A stretch of DNA of 64,000 nucleotides from Caulobacter flavus (GCF_003722335.1 NZ_CP026100.1:2268001-2332000); one strand, 5' to 3'. Shown: positions 7,496 to 16,534, numbered from the stretch's first letter. Notes: a model not told the origin generated them from the letters alone. Made by a program: numbers and translations.

Positions 7496-10400
7496 TTGAC
7501 CACACAACGTAGGAAGTCCGCCTGGACTCGCGGCCTGACCCTGGCCCTTCTGGCCGGCGCGTCGCAGGCCGTCATCACCACATCCGCCCTGGCGCAGACC
7601 GCCGGCCAGTCCGAAGAGACCGCCGTCGACGAGATCGTCGTCACCGGCGTGCGTGGCTCGCAGCTGAAGTCGGTCGACGTCAAGCGCCGCGAGACGGCCA
7701 TCGTCGACGCCATCTCGTCGGAAGACATCGGCAAGCTGCCCGACGTCACCGTCGCCGACGCGCTTCAGCGCATCTCGGGCGTCCAGATCCAGCGCGACGC
7801 CGGCGAAGGCAAGAGCGTCAACATTCGCGGCCTGTCCCAGGTCATCACCCTGCTGAACGGCGAGCAGTACCTGAGCGCGGGCAACATGGGCTCGGCCCAG
7901 CCCAACCTGCTGGACGTGCCCTCGCAGCTGATGAACCAGGTGCTGGTCTTCAAGTCGACCGATCCGAACAACGCGCTGTCGGGCATCTCGGGCACCATCG
8001 ACCTGCGCACCCGCCGTCCCTTCATGATGAAGGAAGGCTTCCAGATCGCCGGCGGCCTGGAAGCCCAGCGCGGTGAACGCACCAAGGAAGACGACTATCT
8101 GGCCAACATCCTGGCCAGCTGGCGCAACGAACGCGTCGGCGTCCTGGTGTCGGGCGTGCGCAGCCAGTCGAACCTGAGCAACAACTTCTCGGGCGCCGTC
8201 GTCCTGTCGGGCAACAACGACTGGGGCGGCTCCAACGCCAACAACTTCCTGTCGCCGCATGGCTTCGAGAGCTTCAACCGCGTCGTCGAGCGCAAGCGCA
8301 CGGGCCTGAACGTGTCGTTCGAGGCCGACCTGGGCGAGGGCTTCACCCTGATCGCCGAGGGCTTCTACGCTAAGCTCGACGAATACAACCGCGCCGTCGG
8401 CATCAACATCTCCAACCGCTGGGACGGCGGCGCCTTCGGCACCTGGACCACGCCCACCGACACCCGGGCGACCGGCGTCAGCGCGCCCTCGACCGGCGGC
8501 GGCAACGGCCGTCCGTGGCTGGCGGTCGACGAGTACGACGTCAATGCCTGGTGGATCAACTCGTTCACCGTCAACCGGGTCAGCAAGTCCGAGAGCAAGA
8601 ACTATAATCTCGAACTGAAGTACGACAACGGCGGTCCGTTCTCCTTCGAGGCTCGGGCCATCCGCGCCGACGGCGAGCGCCTCTCCATGAACGGCCAGGC
8701 CCAGGGCGACCTTTCCAACTGGCAGTACGGCGACGGGCGGTTCAACCTGTTCCGCAATGCCGCCGACCGCACCCGCGGCCCGTTCTATCCCAAGGCCATC
8801 TGCGACACCTATCCGGCCAGCCAGCGCAGCAACGCCGTGGTCGGCTCGGCCGGCGGCTGCTACCTGAACCCCAACCCGCTGGGCTACGGCCAGAACCCGC
8901 AGCTGCACTACGACATCAGCGGCAAGAGCCCGGTCTGGAGCGGTTTCGACACGCCGATCTCGGGCGGCCTGGGCGCGGGCAAGACCCTGCGCGACTACAT
9001 GGCCAACAAGGACAGCTACGCGATCGCGGCCTTCTCGTCGGAAGGCAACAACGAGGTCGAGTCGGACATGAACGTGTTCCGGGCCGACGGTCACTACAAG
9101 TTCGAAGAGAAGTTGCTGGGCTTCGTCACCAAGGTCGACGCCGGCGTTCGCCAGAGCGACCGCTCGGTCAGCGTCGAGCAGTTCCACCTGTTCTCGGGCT
9201 TCTACGGCGGCACGCCGGGCGCGGTGCAGGCCAACGGCAGCCCGGTTCCGGCCGGCGGCTGCATGGCGCAATGGAAGGCCATCGACGTCGTCATGAGCCA
9301 GAACCAGTGCCAGGCGGGCGAATTCGTGCCCAACCCGGTGACCGGGGTGCCTGAGTTCCAGGGCTACACCGTCAACCGCCCGACCAAGCTCTCGACCCAC
9401 AACAACACCCTGTTCGTCACCGACCTGGGCGGCGTGACCTCGGGCATGCCCGGGTTCTGGGCGGTCGATCCGCGTGACTTCGACGACGTGCTGGCCTTCC
9501 AGAAGAAGGTGTTCGGCGACGCCGTCCGCGTCACCGTTCCGGGCCAGACCTACGACGTCGACCTGAAGGAGCAGAGCGCCTACGCCGCCGGCGCCTTCGA
9601 GATCGGCAAGCTGTCGGGCGACTTCGGCCTGCGCGTCATCCAGACGGAACTGCTGGTGAAGCAGAACCTGACCGGCGACGTGATGAACTACGGCGACACC
9701 AACGCCGACGACGGCGACACGGTCACCCGCCGCAAGTACACCGACTGGCTGCCGTCGCTCAACGCGGGCTACGACCTCACCGACAACATCAAGCTGCGCT
9801 TCTCGTACGCCAAGACCATGCAGCCGCTCGACCTGGGCAGCTATGGCGGCGGCCTGAAGATCAACACCGCCGACTGCGGCGCGTCCCTGCCCAACGTCCG
9901 CTGCGTCACCGGCGCCGAGGCCTCGGGCAACCCGAACCTGGATCCCTGGCGCTCGAAGAACTTCGACGTCGCGGCCGAGTACTACTTCGGCCAGGCTTCG
10001 ATGGTGAACATCTCGGCCTTCGTGCTGAAGATCGACAGCTACGTCACCGGCGGCACCATCAAGGGCAGCTTCCCCGACCAGGACGGCGTGATCCGCCGCG
10101 AGGTCGACGTCACCCTGCCGCTGCAAGGCGAGGGCGGCGAGGTGAAGGGCCTCGAAGTGGGCGCCAAGATCGCCTTCAGCGACGTGATCCCCGACGTGCC
10201 GGTGCTGAAGAACTTCGGTGTCGACACCAACTACACCTACTCGCCCAGCGAAGAGCAGCGGATCGACCTGACGGGCGAAAAGCTGCCGTTCTTCGACAAC
10301 TCCAAGCACCAGTTCAACCTGATCGGCTGGTACCAGGACGACAAGCTGCAGGCCCGCGTGGCCTACAACTACCGCACCGATCGCCTGGCCGGCACCATGG

Positions 10401-10627
10401 GCGGCGGCGGCGGCCGGACGATCCCGGTCATGCAGGACGCCACCGGCTACGTCGACGTCAACGTCAGCTACGAAGTCCGCGACAACGTCACGGTCTACTT
10501 CAACGGCTCCAACGTCACCGGCGAGATCGAGGACTACTACCTGCGGTTCGCCAAGGGGAAGGAGCAGTACTCGTCGCAGAACGAGTTCGAGCCCCGCTAC
10601 GTGATCGGCGTCCGCGCCAAGTGGTGA
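7496..10627 (+). CDS. TonB-dependent receptor, Xanthomonas/Caulobacter carbohydrate type
   Basis: Outer-membrane 22-strand transporter energised by TonB. The TTG at 7496 is chosen because GGGGAG lies eight bases upstream and it gives a clean signal peptide (residues 1-31, ending SALAQ); a GTG further upstream adds a basic stretch without these features. The mature protein starts with a TonB-box-like DEIVVTGVR, a plug domain (KLPDVTVADALQRISGVQI, then NIRGLSQVITLLNG), and a long barrel ending in the aromatic residue Trp. At 1043 residues it is in the large size class that takes up oligosaccharides. It is divergent from the LacI-type regulator and is followed by two halogenase homologues. The ligand is probably a beta-glucoside, inferred from the neighbouring GH3 enzyme. 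Confidence 0.93.
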   Translation: MTTQRRKSAWTRGLTLALLAGASQAVITTSALAQTAGQSEETAVDEIVVTGVRGSQLKSVDVKRRETAIVDAISSEDIGKLPDVTVADALQRISGVQIQRDAGEGKSVNIRGLSQVITLLNGEQYLSAGNMGSAQPNLLDVPSQLMNQVLVFKSTDPNNALSGISGTIDLRTRRPFMMKEGFQIAGGLEAQRGERTKEDDYLANILASWRNERVGVLVSGVRSQSNLSNNFSGAVVLSGNNDWGGSNANNFLSPHGFESFNRVVERKRTGLNVSFEADLGEGFTLIAEGFYAKLDEYNRAVGINISNRWDGGAFGTWTTPTDTRATGVSAPSTGGGNGRPWLAVDEYDVNAWWINSFTVNRVSKSESKNYNLELKYDNGGPFSFEARAIRADGERLSMNGQAQGDLSNWQYGDGRFNLFRNAADRTRGPFYPKAICDTYPASQRSNAVVGSAGGCYLNPNPLGYGQNPQLHYDISGKSPVWSGFDTPISGGLGAGKTLRDYMANKDSYAIAAFSSEGNNEVESDMNVFRADGHYKFEEKLLGFVTKVDAGVRQSDRSVSVEQFHLFSGFYGGTPGAVQANGSPVPAGGCMAQWKAIDVVMSQNQCQAGEFVPNPVTGVPEFQGYTVNRPTKLSTHNNTLFVTDLGGVTSGMPGFWAVDPRDFDDVLAFQKKVFGDAVRVTVPGQTYDVDLKEQSAYAAGAFEIGKLSGDFGLRVIQTELLVKQNLTGDVMNYGDTNADDGDTVTRRKYTDWLPSLNAGYDLTDNIKLRFSYAKTMQPLDLGSYGGGLKINTADCGASLPNVRCVTGAEASGNPNLDPWRSKNFDVAAEYYFGQASMVNISAFVLKIDSYVTGGTIKGSFPDQDGVIRREVDVTLPLQGEGGEVKGLEVGAKIAFSDVIPDVPVLKNFGVDTNYTYSPSEEQRIDLTGEKLPFFDNSKHQFNLIGWYQDDKLQARVAYNYRTDRLAGTMGGGGGRTIPVMQDATGYVDVNVSYEVRDNVTVYFNGSNVTGEIEDYYLRFAKGKEQYSSQNEFEPRYVIGVRAKW

Positions 10628-10647
10628 TCTAGACTTCCTCCCTGCGC

Positions 10648-10688
10648 CCGCCGTGGCGGCCCTTCGGGGTCGCCGCGGCGGCTCTTTT
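10648..10688 (+). terminator. Terminator after the TonB-dependent receptor
   Basis: Arms of 14 bases (10648-10661 and 10668-10681), pairing with one G-U and one mismatch, enclose CTTCGG and are followed by CTCTTTTTG. The hairpin sits 20 bases after the receptor stop, so the halogenase genes may depend on read-through or a separate promoter. Confidence 0.75.
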
Positions 10689-10793
10689 TGTTTGGGGGAA
10701 GTGCTTTCCATCGGCGCCGCAGGGCGCCAGTTTTCCGGTTCGGGCCTTCGTCGCCAAAGGCGTCGATATTTTCCGGTTCGGGGAGGACCGGCC

Positions 10794-12332
10794 ATGAGCG
10801 AAGACGTTCGGAACGGACGCATCCGCAGCATCGTCATCGTCGGCGGCGGGACCGCCGGCTGGATGGCCGCCGCATCGCTGCGTCGTCACTTCGGCAAGGC
10901 GCCGATCGACATCACCCTGGTCGAGAGTTCCGAGATCGGCACGATCGGGGTGGGCGAGGCGACCATCCCCACCATCCGCAATTTCTATCAGTCGCTAGGG
11001 CTCGACGACCTGGAGGTGCTGCGGGCCACGCAGGGCACCTGCAAGCTGGGCATCCGCTTCAAGGACTGGATGGCCCCCGGCTCGGCCTTCATCCATCCCT
11101 TCAGCCTCTATGGCCAGGACCTGGGCGGGATTCCCTTCCAGCACTACTGGCTGAAGGCCCGCGCCTTCGCCGACGTCGGCGAGATGGGCGAGTATTCGCT
11201 GGGCGCCAGCCTTGCGGCGGCGGGCAAGTTCACCGTGCCGGCCGCCAATCCGCCGTCCAGCCTGTCGGTGTTCGACTGGGCCCTGCACTTCGACGCGGCC
11301 CTGTTTGCCCAGCTGATGCGCCGGGTGGCCGAGGCCAACGGCGTGCGCCGCATCGACGCCAAGGTCGTCAAGGTCAACCTGCGTCCCGAGGACGGCTTCG
11401 TCGCCTCGCTTTCCCTGCACACCGGCCAGGTGGTCGAGGGCGACCTCTTCGTCGACTGCTCGGGTTTCCGGGGGCTACTGATCGAAGAGGCGCTGCAGAC
11501 CGGCTACGAGGACTGGTCGCAATGGCTGTTCTGCGACCGGGCGCTCGCCGTGCAGAGCCAGCCCCCGGAGGGGGCCGAGCCGCCGCCCTATACCGACGTC
11601 ACCGCCCACAGCGCCGGCTGGCGCTGGCGCATCCCGCTGCAGCACCGCTACGGCAACGGTTACGTCTATTCCAGCCGCCACATCGACGACGAGGCGGCCA
11701 AGGCCGAACTGGTCGCCGCCGTGCCCGACCGGCTGCTGCACGAGCCGCGCCTGATCCGCTTCACGCCGGGCCGCCGCAAGCAGGTGTGGAACCGCAACGT
11801 CGTGGCCCTGGGCCTGGCGTCGGGCTTCCTGGAGCCGCTGGAAAGCACCTCGATCGCCCTGATCGAGACGGGCATCGAGAAGCTGAAGGCGCTGTTCCCT
11901 GACCGTCGCTTCGATCCGGCCGTCGTCGACGAGTTCAACGACTGGTCACGGCGCGAGATGGAGCGGGTGCGCGACTTCGTGGTGCTGCACTACAAGGCCG
12001 CCCAGCGCGGCGACACGCCCTTCTGGCGCACCACGCGCGACGCCGAGATTCCCGAGACCCTGGCCCGAAAGGTCGAGCTGTTCCGCTCCCGCGGCCACAT
12101 CGCCCGCTATCGCTGGGAAATGTTCCAGCCGCCCAGCTGGCTGGCGATCTTCGCCGGCTTCGACATCCTGCCCGAGGGCTGGGATCCGGCGCTGGACGGG
12201 GTTGACGGCGCGGCCCTGGCCGCCAGCCTGAACCAGATGCGGGCGGGCGTGGCTCGGGTGGTGGCGAACGCGCCTGGTCACGGCGACTTCCTGCACCGCT
12301 ATGTCGGTCAGGCGCCGGCGGCGGCCGAATAG
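10794..12332 (+). CDS. Flavin-dependent tryptophan halogenase homologue 1
   Basis: Homologue of PrnA/RebH-type FADH2-dependent halogenases, which oxidise halide to a hypohalous intermediate held at a lysine. The 512-residue protein has the flavin motif VGGGTAGW (residues 16-23), GVGEATIP, the catalytic lysine (Lys84 in TCKLGIRF), the WRWRIP tunnel motif, and the conserved glutamate in FLEPLEST. All residues known to be essential in PrnA are thus present. The ATG has GGGAGG about 9 bases upstream. It follows the TonB receptor; such pairs are common in Caulobacter and Xanthomonas sugar-uptake loci, where the natural substrate is unknown. No flavin reductase gene is nearby. Confidence 0.93.
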   Translation: MSEDVRNGRIRSIVIVGGGTAGWMAAASLRRHFGKAPIDITLVESSEIGTIGVGEATIPTIRNFYQSLGLDDLEVLRATQGTCKLGIRFKDWMAPGSAFIHPFSLYGQDLGGIPFQHYWLKARAFADVGEMGEYSLGASLAAAGKFTVPAANPPSSLSVFDWALHFDAALFAQLMRRVAEANGVRRIDAKVVKVNLRPEDGFVASLSLHTGQVVEGDLFVDCSGFRGLLIEEALQTGYEDWSQWLFCDRALAVQSQPPEGAEPPPYTDVTAHSAGWRWRIPLQHRYGNGYVYSSRHIDDEAAKAELVAAVPDRLLHEPRLIRFTPGRRKQVWNRNVVALGLASGFLEPLESTSIALIETGIEKLKALFPDRRFDPAVVDEFNDWSRREMERVRDFVVLHYKAAQRGDTPFWRTTRDAEIPETLARKVELFRSRGHIARYRWEMFQPPSWLAIFAGFDILPEGWDPALDGVDGAALAASLNQMRAGVARVVANAPGHGDFLHRYVGQAPAAAE

Positions 12333-12369
12333 CGACAACGATAAAAGACAAGCGTACGGGAGAGGCCCG

Positions 12370-13899
12370 ATGGCCAACAATCTGCGGAAGATCGTGATCG
12401 TGGGCGGCGGTTCGGCCGGCTGGATCACCGCGGCGATGCTCAGCCACTATCTCAAGGACAGCCCCTGCGAGATCGAGCTGATCGAGAGCGAGCAGATCGG
12501 CATCATCGGCGTGGGCGAAAGCACCATCCCGCCGTTCCTGCAGCTGATCCGCAGCCTGGGGATCAGCGAGAAGGAGTTCATGCAGGAGACGCAAGCCGCC
12601 TTCAAGCTGGCCATCCGGTTCGAGAACTGGCGCCAGAAAGGCGAGGTCTACTACCATCCGTTCGGCCTGATCGGCGGCCTGGTGGACGTGCACGAGTTCT
12701 ACCAGGTCTGGCTGCGCGGCAAGGCCGAGGGGCACCCGTCCAGCCTGCAGGACTTCGCGCCCGCCTCGGTAATGGCCGACCGCTGGAAGTTCATGTCGCC
12801 GGCCATGGCCCCGCGCACCATGCTGGCCAACGCCAACTACGCCGTGCACATCGACGCGGCCCTGCTGGCCAAGTTCCTGCGCAAGTTCGCGGAAGCCAGA
12901 GGCGTCAAGCGCACCGAGGGCATCGTCAAGGACGTGGCCACCCGCCCCGACGGCTTCATCGAGAAGGTGATCCTGCAGGACGGCCGCGAGGCTTCGGGCG
13001 ACCTCTTCATCGACTGCTCGGGCTTCCGCTCGCTGCTGAACGGCAAGACCCTGGGCACCGAGTTCCTCGATTGGTCGGACGTGCTGCTCAACGACCGGGC
13101 CATCGCGGTGCAGACCGCCAACATCCAGGACCCGCATCCCTACACCCTGGCCCAGGCCCAGGATTTCGGCTGGCGCTGGCGCATCCCGCTGCAGCACCGG
13201 GCCGGTAACGGCTACGTCTACTGCAGCCAGTACTGCAGCGACGACGAGGCCCTGGCCACGCTGATGAGCCAGGTCGAGGGCGAGGCGGTGCGCGACCCCT
13301 GGCTGGTGCCGTTCAAGACCGGCATGCGCAAGCAGCTGTTCAACAAGAACTGCGTGGCCATCGGTCTGGCGGGCGGCTTCATCGAGCCCCTGGAGTCGAC
13401 GGCCCTGCACCTGATCTATCGCGGCGTGGACTACCTGCTGCGGTTCTTCCCCGACCGGGACTGCGACGCGACCCTGGCGGCCGAGTACAACAGGCGCATG
13501 CAGATCGACTACGAGGAGATCCGCGACTTCATCGTGCTGCACTACTTCACGACCAAGCGCGACGACACGCCGTTCTGGCGCGCCTACCAGCAGGTGACGC
13601 CGCCCGAGAGCCTGCGCGAGCGGATCGAGCTGTTCAAGTCGAGCGGCGTGCTGCGCGACGGCGTCGACGACATGTTCCGCGCGCCCAGCTGGCAGTCGGT
13701 GATGGAGGGCATGGGCATCCGGCCCAAGCGCTACCAGCAGCTGGTCGACACCCTGCCCGCGGGCGTCGTGAAGGGCCTGCTGGACAAGTCGGCGCCGATG
13801 CTCAGCGAGCTGGTCGACACCCTGCCCAGCCACGGCGACTTCCTGCGACAGCATTGCCCGGCGCCGATGCCCGAGGCGCTGCTGAAGCGGGCGGGCTAG
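12370..13899 (+). CDS. Flavin-dependent tryptophan halogenase homologue 2
   Basis: A second PrnA-like halogenase, 509 residues, 37 bases after the first and clearly paralogous to it. It has VGGGSAGW, GVGESTIP, Lys79 in AAFKLAIRF (the same number as the PrnA catalytic lysine), WRWRIP, and the glutamate in FIEPLEST. The substrate-binding parts differ from homologue 1 (for example the Gly/Val-rich stretch after YYHPFGL), so the two may act on different substrates or successive positions. The pair is presumably one transcription unit. Halogenation of free tryptophan is not implied; related TonB-linked enzymes act on indole in vitro but their true substrates are not established. Confidence 0.93.
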   Translation: MANNLRKIVIVGGGSAGWITAAMLSHYLKDSPCEIELIESEQIGIIGVGESTIPPFLQLIRSLGISEKEFMQETQAAFKLAIRFENWRQKGEVYYHPFGLIGGLVDVHEFYQVWLRGKAEGHPSSLQDFAPASVMADRWKFMSPAMAPRTMLANANYAVHIDAALLAKFLRKFAEARGVKRTEGIVKDVATRPDGFIEKVILQDGREASGDLFIDCSGFRSLLNGKTLGTEFLDWSDVLLNDRAIAVQTANIQDPHPYTLAQAQDFGWRWRIPLQHRAGNGYVYCSQYCSDDEALATLMSQVEGEAVRDPWLVPFKTGMRKQLFNKNCVAIGLAGGFIEPLESTALHLIYRGVDYLLRFFPDRDCDATLAAEYNRRMQIDYEEIRDFIVLHYFTTKRDDTPFWRAYQQVTPPESLRERIELFKSSGVLRDGVDDMFRAPSWQSVMEGMGIRPKRYQQLVDTLPAGVVKGLLDKSAPMLSELVDTLPSHGDFLRQHCPAPMPEALLKRAG

Positions 13900-13909
13900 C
13901 GGCCAAAGG

Positions 13910-13933
13910 AACCTCCCCCAGAGGGGGAGGATC
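13910..13933. repeat. Fragment of the R-module intergenic repeat (copy C)
   Basis: CCTCCCCCAGAGGGGGAGGAT matches the palindromic core of module R. It lies between the converging halogenase 2 and dioxygenase genes and could act as a bidirectional hairpin. Confidence 0.7.
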
Positions 13934-13934
13934 T

Positions 13935-14618
13935 TTACACCTCGGCCCACATCCGCAGGAGGTTGTGGTAAGTGCCGGTCAGCGCCAGCACCGACGGGTC
14001 GGCCTGGCCGACTTGGCCGGCCAGGCGCTGGATCGAGACGTCCATGTCGAGCATCAGGGCGCGCTTGGCGTCGTCGCGCACCAGGCTCTGGATCCAGAAG
14101 AAGCTGGCGGTGCGGGTCCCGCGCGTGACCGGGGTCACGTGGTGCAGGCTCGATGCCGGATAGAGGATCAGCGAGCCCGCCGGCAGCTTGACCAGATGGC
14201 TGCCATAGGTGTCGTCGACCACCAGCTCGCCGCCGTCGTAGTCGTCGGGGTCGCTGAGGAACAGGGTGGCCGACAGGTCGGTGCGGATCTGGGCGCCGGT
14301 TGCGGGATTGCGACGGATCGAGTTGTCGACGTGGTCGCCGAAGCCCATGCCCTCGCCGTAGCGGTTGAACAGCGGCGGCAGGATGGTGTGGGGCAGGGCG
14401 GCTGACACGAACAGCGGATTGGCCTGCAGCGCCTGGACGATGATCGCCCCCACCTCGCGGGCGGCGGGGCCGTCCTGCGGCAGCTGCTGGTTGTTCTTGG
14501 CCATGGCCGCCTGGAAGCCCGAGGTGGCGTTGCCGTCGACCCACGGCGCGGCGTCGATGACCGCCCGGCAGTGGGCGACTTCGTCCGGGCTCAGCACGTC
14601 TGGGATCTGCAGCATCAT
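13935..14618 (-). CDS. PKHD-type 2-oxoglutarate/Fe(II) dioxygenase (PiuC-like)
   Basis: Member of the PiuC/PKHD hydroxylase family, often found beside TonB-dependent receptors; the biochemical substrate is unknown. The 227-residue protein has the iron ligands His96 and Asp98 in FGDHVDN, a distal histidine (159 or 160) in SSLHHVTPV, and the 2-oxoglutarate-binding arginine in TRGTRTAS. Two ATG codons are adjacent (14618 and 14615). It converges on halogenase 2, with the intergenic gap filled by a repeat fragment. Co-localisation with the receptor and halogenases suggests it modifies the same imported or exported compound, which is inference only. Confidence 0.9.
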   Translation of the reverse strand: MMLQIPDVLSPDEVAHCRAVIDAAPWVDGNATSGFQAAMAKNNQQLPQDGPAAREVGAIIVQALQANPLFVSAALPHTILPPLFNRYGEGMGFGDHVDNSIRRNPATGAQIRTDLSATLFLSDPDDYDGGELVVDDTYGSHLVKLPAGSLILYPASSLHHVTPVTRGTRTASFFWIQSLVRDDAKRALMLDMDVSIQRLAGQVGQADPSVLALTGTYHNLLRMWAEV

Positions 14619-14715
14619 GGCGAAGGGCCTTCGATCGTCTCGTGCTCAGGCTTTAGGGCCTGAGGCCGCGCGCGGCAATGCGAACGCCTCGCAGATATTT
14701 GCGTAAGGGGGTCTG

Positions 14716-14764
14716 CGAACCTCCCCCTCCGGCCCTTCGGGCCACCTCCCCAGAGGGGAAGGAT
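14716..14764. repeat. R-module intergenic repeat (copy D)
   Basis: CCTCCCCCTCCGGCCCTTCGGGCC followed by ACCTCCCC and AGAGGGGAAGG. It matches module R of the composite repeat in inverted orientation, without module L. Confidence 0.75.
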
Positions 14765-14771
14765 CTCGCGG

Positions 14772-15146
14772 CTAGAACAGCCAGCGCCTCGGGTACTTGT
14801 CGCCCAGAGCCCGGGCCTCGCCGGTCTTCAGGCCCAGCTCGCGCATGCGGTAGGCGAGGATCTGGCGCATGGCGTCGACCGGCTCGCGGCCGTCGACCGG
14901 GCTGGAGGCGATCGTCCCGGCCTGCTGGGCCAGGTCGGTGGCGGCCCATTCGGCCAGGGCCCGGTCGGCCTTGCCGACGGCGAAGTAGTGCGGGACGGGC
15001 GTGCGCTCGCCAGGGACCTCGACCATCACGGCGATCACCCAGCCCTGGGGGATCATGTCGGCGTCGGGGCGTTGGCGGAACATCAGCGGGATGTAGCCGC
15101 ACCGGCTCCAGGGTTCAATCTCGGCCGGCGGCGGGCGTCGTTTCAT
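14772..15146 (-). CDS. Hypothetical protein, 124 residues
   Basis: I do not recognise this protein. It is soluble, rich in Arg and Ala, has two cysteine-poor halves, and ends in YPRRWLF; no signal peptide or membrane segment is visible. The ATG at 15146 overlaps the end of the upstream same-strand gene by 32 bases, which would fit translational coupling. A second in-frame ATG at 15083 would remove the overlap, and neither has a clear ribosome-binding site. Codon use fits the neighbourhood, so a real gene is likely. Confidence 0.6.
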   Translation of the reverse strand: MKRRPPPAEIEPWSRCGYIPLMFRQRPDADMIPQGWVIAVMVEVPGERTPVPHYFAVGKADRALAEWAATDLAQQAGTIASSPVDGREPVDAMRQILAYRMRELGLKTGEARALGDKYPRRWLF

Positions 15147-15948
15147 CCGGGCAGATGCCGGTGATCACGCAGAACTGGGCGTCGAGCAGCTTGCGGACGG
15201 CCAGGTTGGCGGACTGGAGCTCGTTGTCGGCCTGATAGTAGAGGGCGCCCTGGGTCCGGACGAGCGACTTGCCGACCGGTCCCTCGTAGAAGGCGACCGC
15301 GGCTTCCAGGTCCGCCAGGGACATCTCGCGGGCCAGGATCACGCCGGCGGCCTCCACCATGACCTGGCGAGCCTTCGGACGCGTGGCCCTGATCATCTCG
15401 TAGACGGCGCGTCGCTGTTCGGCCGGGATCGGTTTGCTGCCGCCCAGCCTGTTGCCATAGGCGACCATCTGGGCCTCGGCGCTGTCGCCGAAGCCCATGG
15501 CGACCGCCAGCCGGCGGCCGAGCAGCTGGGCGGTCAGTTCGGGCATGGCGCCGGCCGCCTTGGGCGCGGAGGGCGGGGAGAAGTTGATCGGGATCGTCAC
15601 CCGCGTCGGGACCGGCTTGCCGCAGCGGAGTTCGGGCGTGAACGCCATCAGGGGCGACAGGCTGAGCGCGGCGGCGCCGAATTCCTGGCCGGCCGGCGTT
15701 TCGGAGACGACCAGACAATCGTTCGCCTTGCCGTCGACATCGACGGCGCAGTTGAGCATCGCCTGGCCGCCCTGGCGCGTGGCGGCGGCCTGGGGCGGAT
15801 AGGCCCACCTGATGTCGTCGGGCGACAGCGGCGTCTTCCAGTTGGCGCGGACGCGCGGAATGGACGGATCGCCGCCGGCCGGGCAGTCGGTCTCCACTTC
15901 GGCGGTCGCCGCCGCGGCGAGGGCCATCACCGCGATCAGAAAGCTCAT
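15115..15948 (-). CDS. Exported protein with TonB C-terminal-like domain
   Basis: The 277-residue protein starts with a short signal peptide (about residues 1-16). Residues 55-110 resemble the TonB C-terminal fold: a Gly/Cys-containing strand (LNCAVDVDGKANDC), then ETPAGQEFGAAAL and a FTPE strand end. The second half (YEGPVGKSLV region) resembles the helical DUF2059-type domain found in exported proteins. Unlike genuine TonB there is no proline-rich spacer and no evident transmembrane anchor, so it is probably not an energy transducer. It overlaps the following small gene and they are likely cotranscribed. Confidence 0.7.
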   Translation of the reverse strand: MSFLIAVMALAAAATAEVETDCPAGGDPSIPRVRANWKTPLSPDDIRWAYPPQAAATRQGGQAMLNCAVDVDGKANDCLVVSETPAGQEFGAAALSLSPLMAFTPELRCGKPVPTRVTIPINFSPPSAPKAAGAMPELTAQLLGRRLAVAMGFGDSAEAQMVAYGNRLGGSKPIPAEQRRAVYEMIRATRPKARQVMVEAAGVILAREMSLADLEAAVAFYEGPVGKSLVRTQGALYYQADNELQSANLAVRKLLDAQFCVITGICPDETTPAAGRD

Positions 15949-16035
15949 TCAATCGTCCCCCGACTTCACGCGCCGTTGCTAGTGGAGCTTGCCGTTCCGG
16001 GCAACCTGGGTGCGAGCGGTCTGGCGCTGGTCGGA

Positions 16036-16074
16036 GGGCAAAGAAAAAGGGCGGAGCCTCGCGGCTCCGCCCTT
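16036..16074 (-). terminator. Terminator of the small DUF1508 gene
   Basis: A perfect 12-bp stem (16047-16058 with 16063-16074) with a TCGC/GCGA loop; on the minus strand it is followed by TTTCTTTG. A 38-base stretch here is identical to the one after groEL (16632-16669). Confidence 0.85.
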
Positions 16075-16092
16075 CGTTCGGTTGGAGTGATC

Positions 16093-16293
16093 TTAGGCGG
16101 CCTTCGAGTCGAAGAAGACGGGGCTCCATTGCGAAGCCTGCATGATCTCGATCGAGCGGGTGCAGTCGGCGCGGTTGATGTAGCTCTCGCTGGCGACGCT
16201 GATCGCCCTGCCGTTGCTCGCGTAGTAGGTCCAGCGCCACTGGCCTTGAGCGTCTTTGTACTGCCAATAGCAGGGATAGGTTACGGCGGTCAT
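16093..16293 (-). CDS. Small DUF1508 (YegP-like) protein
   Basis: A 66-residue protein with the beta-strand/WRW and AISVASESYINRADC elements typical of the DUF1508 (UPF0339) domain, which occurs singly or in tandem in small bacterial proteins of unknown function. Only one repeat is present, although classical YegP has two. The ATG at 16293 is preferred over upstream in-frame starts because GAAAGG lies about seven bases before it and it begins exactly at the domain. It has its own terminator and is monocistronic. Confidence 0.8.
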   Translation of the reverse strand: MTAVTYPCYWQYKDAQGQWRWTYYASNGRAISVASESYINRADCTRSIEIMQASQWSPVFFDSKAA

Positions 16294-16414
16294 GTTTTGC
16301 CTTTCTGGGCAAAGGGGTGACGCCGAGCTTGACAAGCCAGTCTGCCGGAAAGAGTCTGCCGGCTGTGAACGACTAGTTATCTGGCCCGGCAATGGGTCAG
16401 GTACGCTCACTAAG

Positions 16415-16450
16415 AGGTCGTCGGGTTGCCGCCCGACGGCCTCATTTATT
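16415..16450 (+). terminator. Orphan terminator-like hairpin (possible small RNA 3' end)
   Basis: An 11-bp stem (16415-16425 with 16432-16442, one G-U pair) with TTGCCG loop is followed by CATTTATTTCC. No plus-strand gene precedes it, so it may end an unannotated short transcript. Confidence 0.4.
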
Positions 16451-16534
16451 TCCGCGCTGATTCTAATGGTCGCACAATAGGCCCTACGGCTCGCCAGGCG
16501 ATCCGAGGGCTAAAATCAGTTTAATATTTTCGAT

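Noticed and set aside
7085..10837. A 1250-codon frame on the minus strand opposite the TonB receptor
   Set aside because: Antisense shadow of the receptor; Asp/Val/Leu/Ala-biased translation without recognisable domains.
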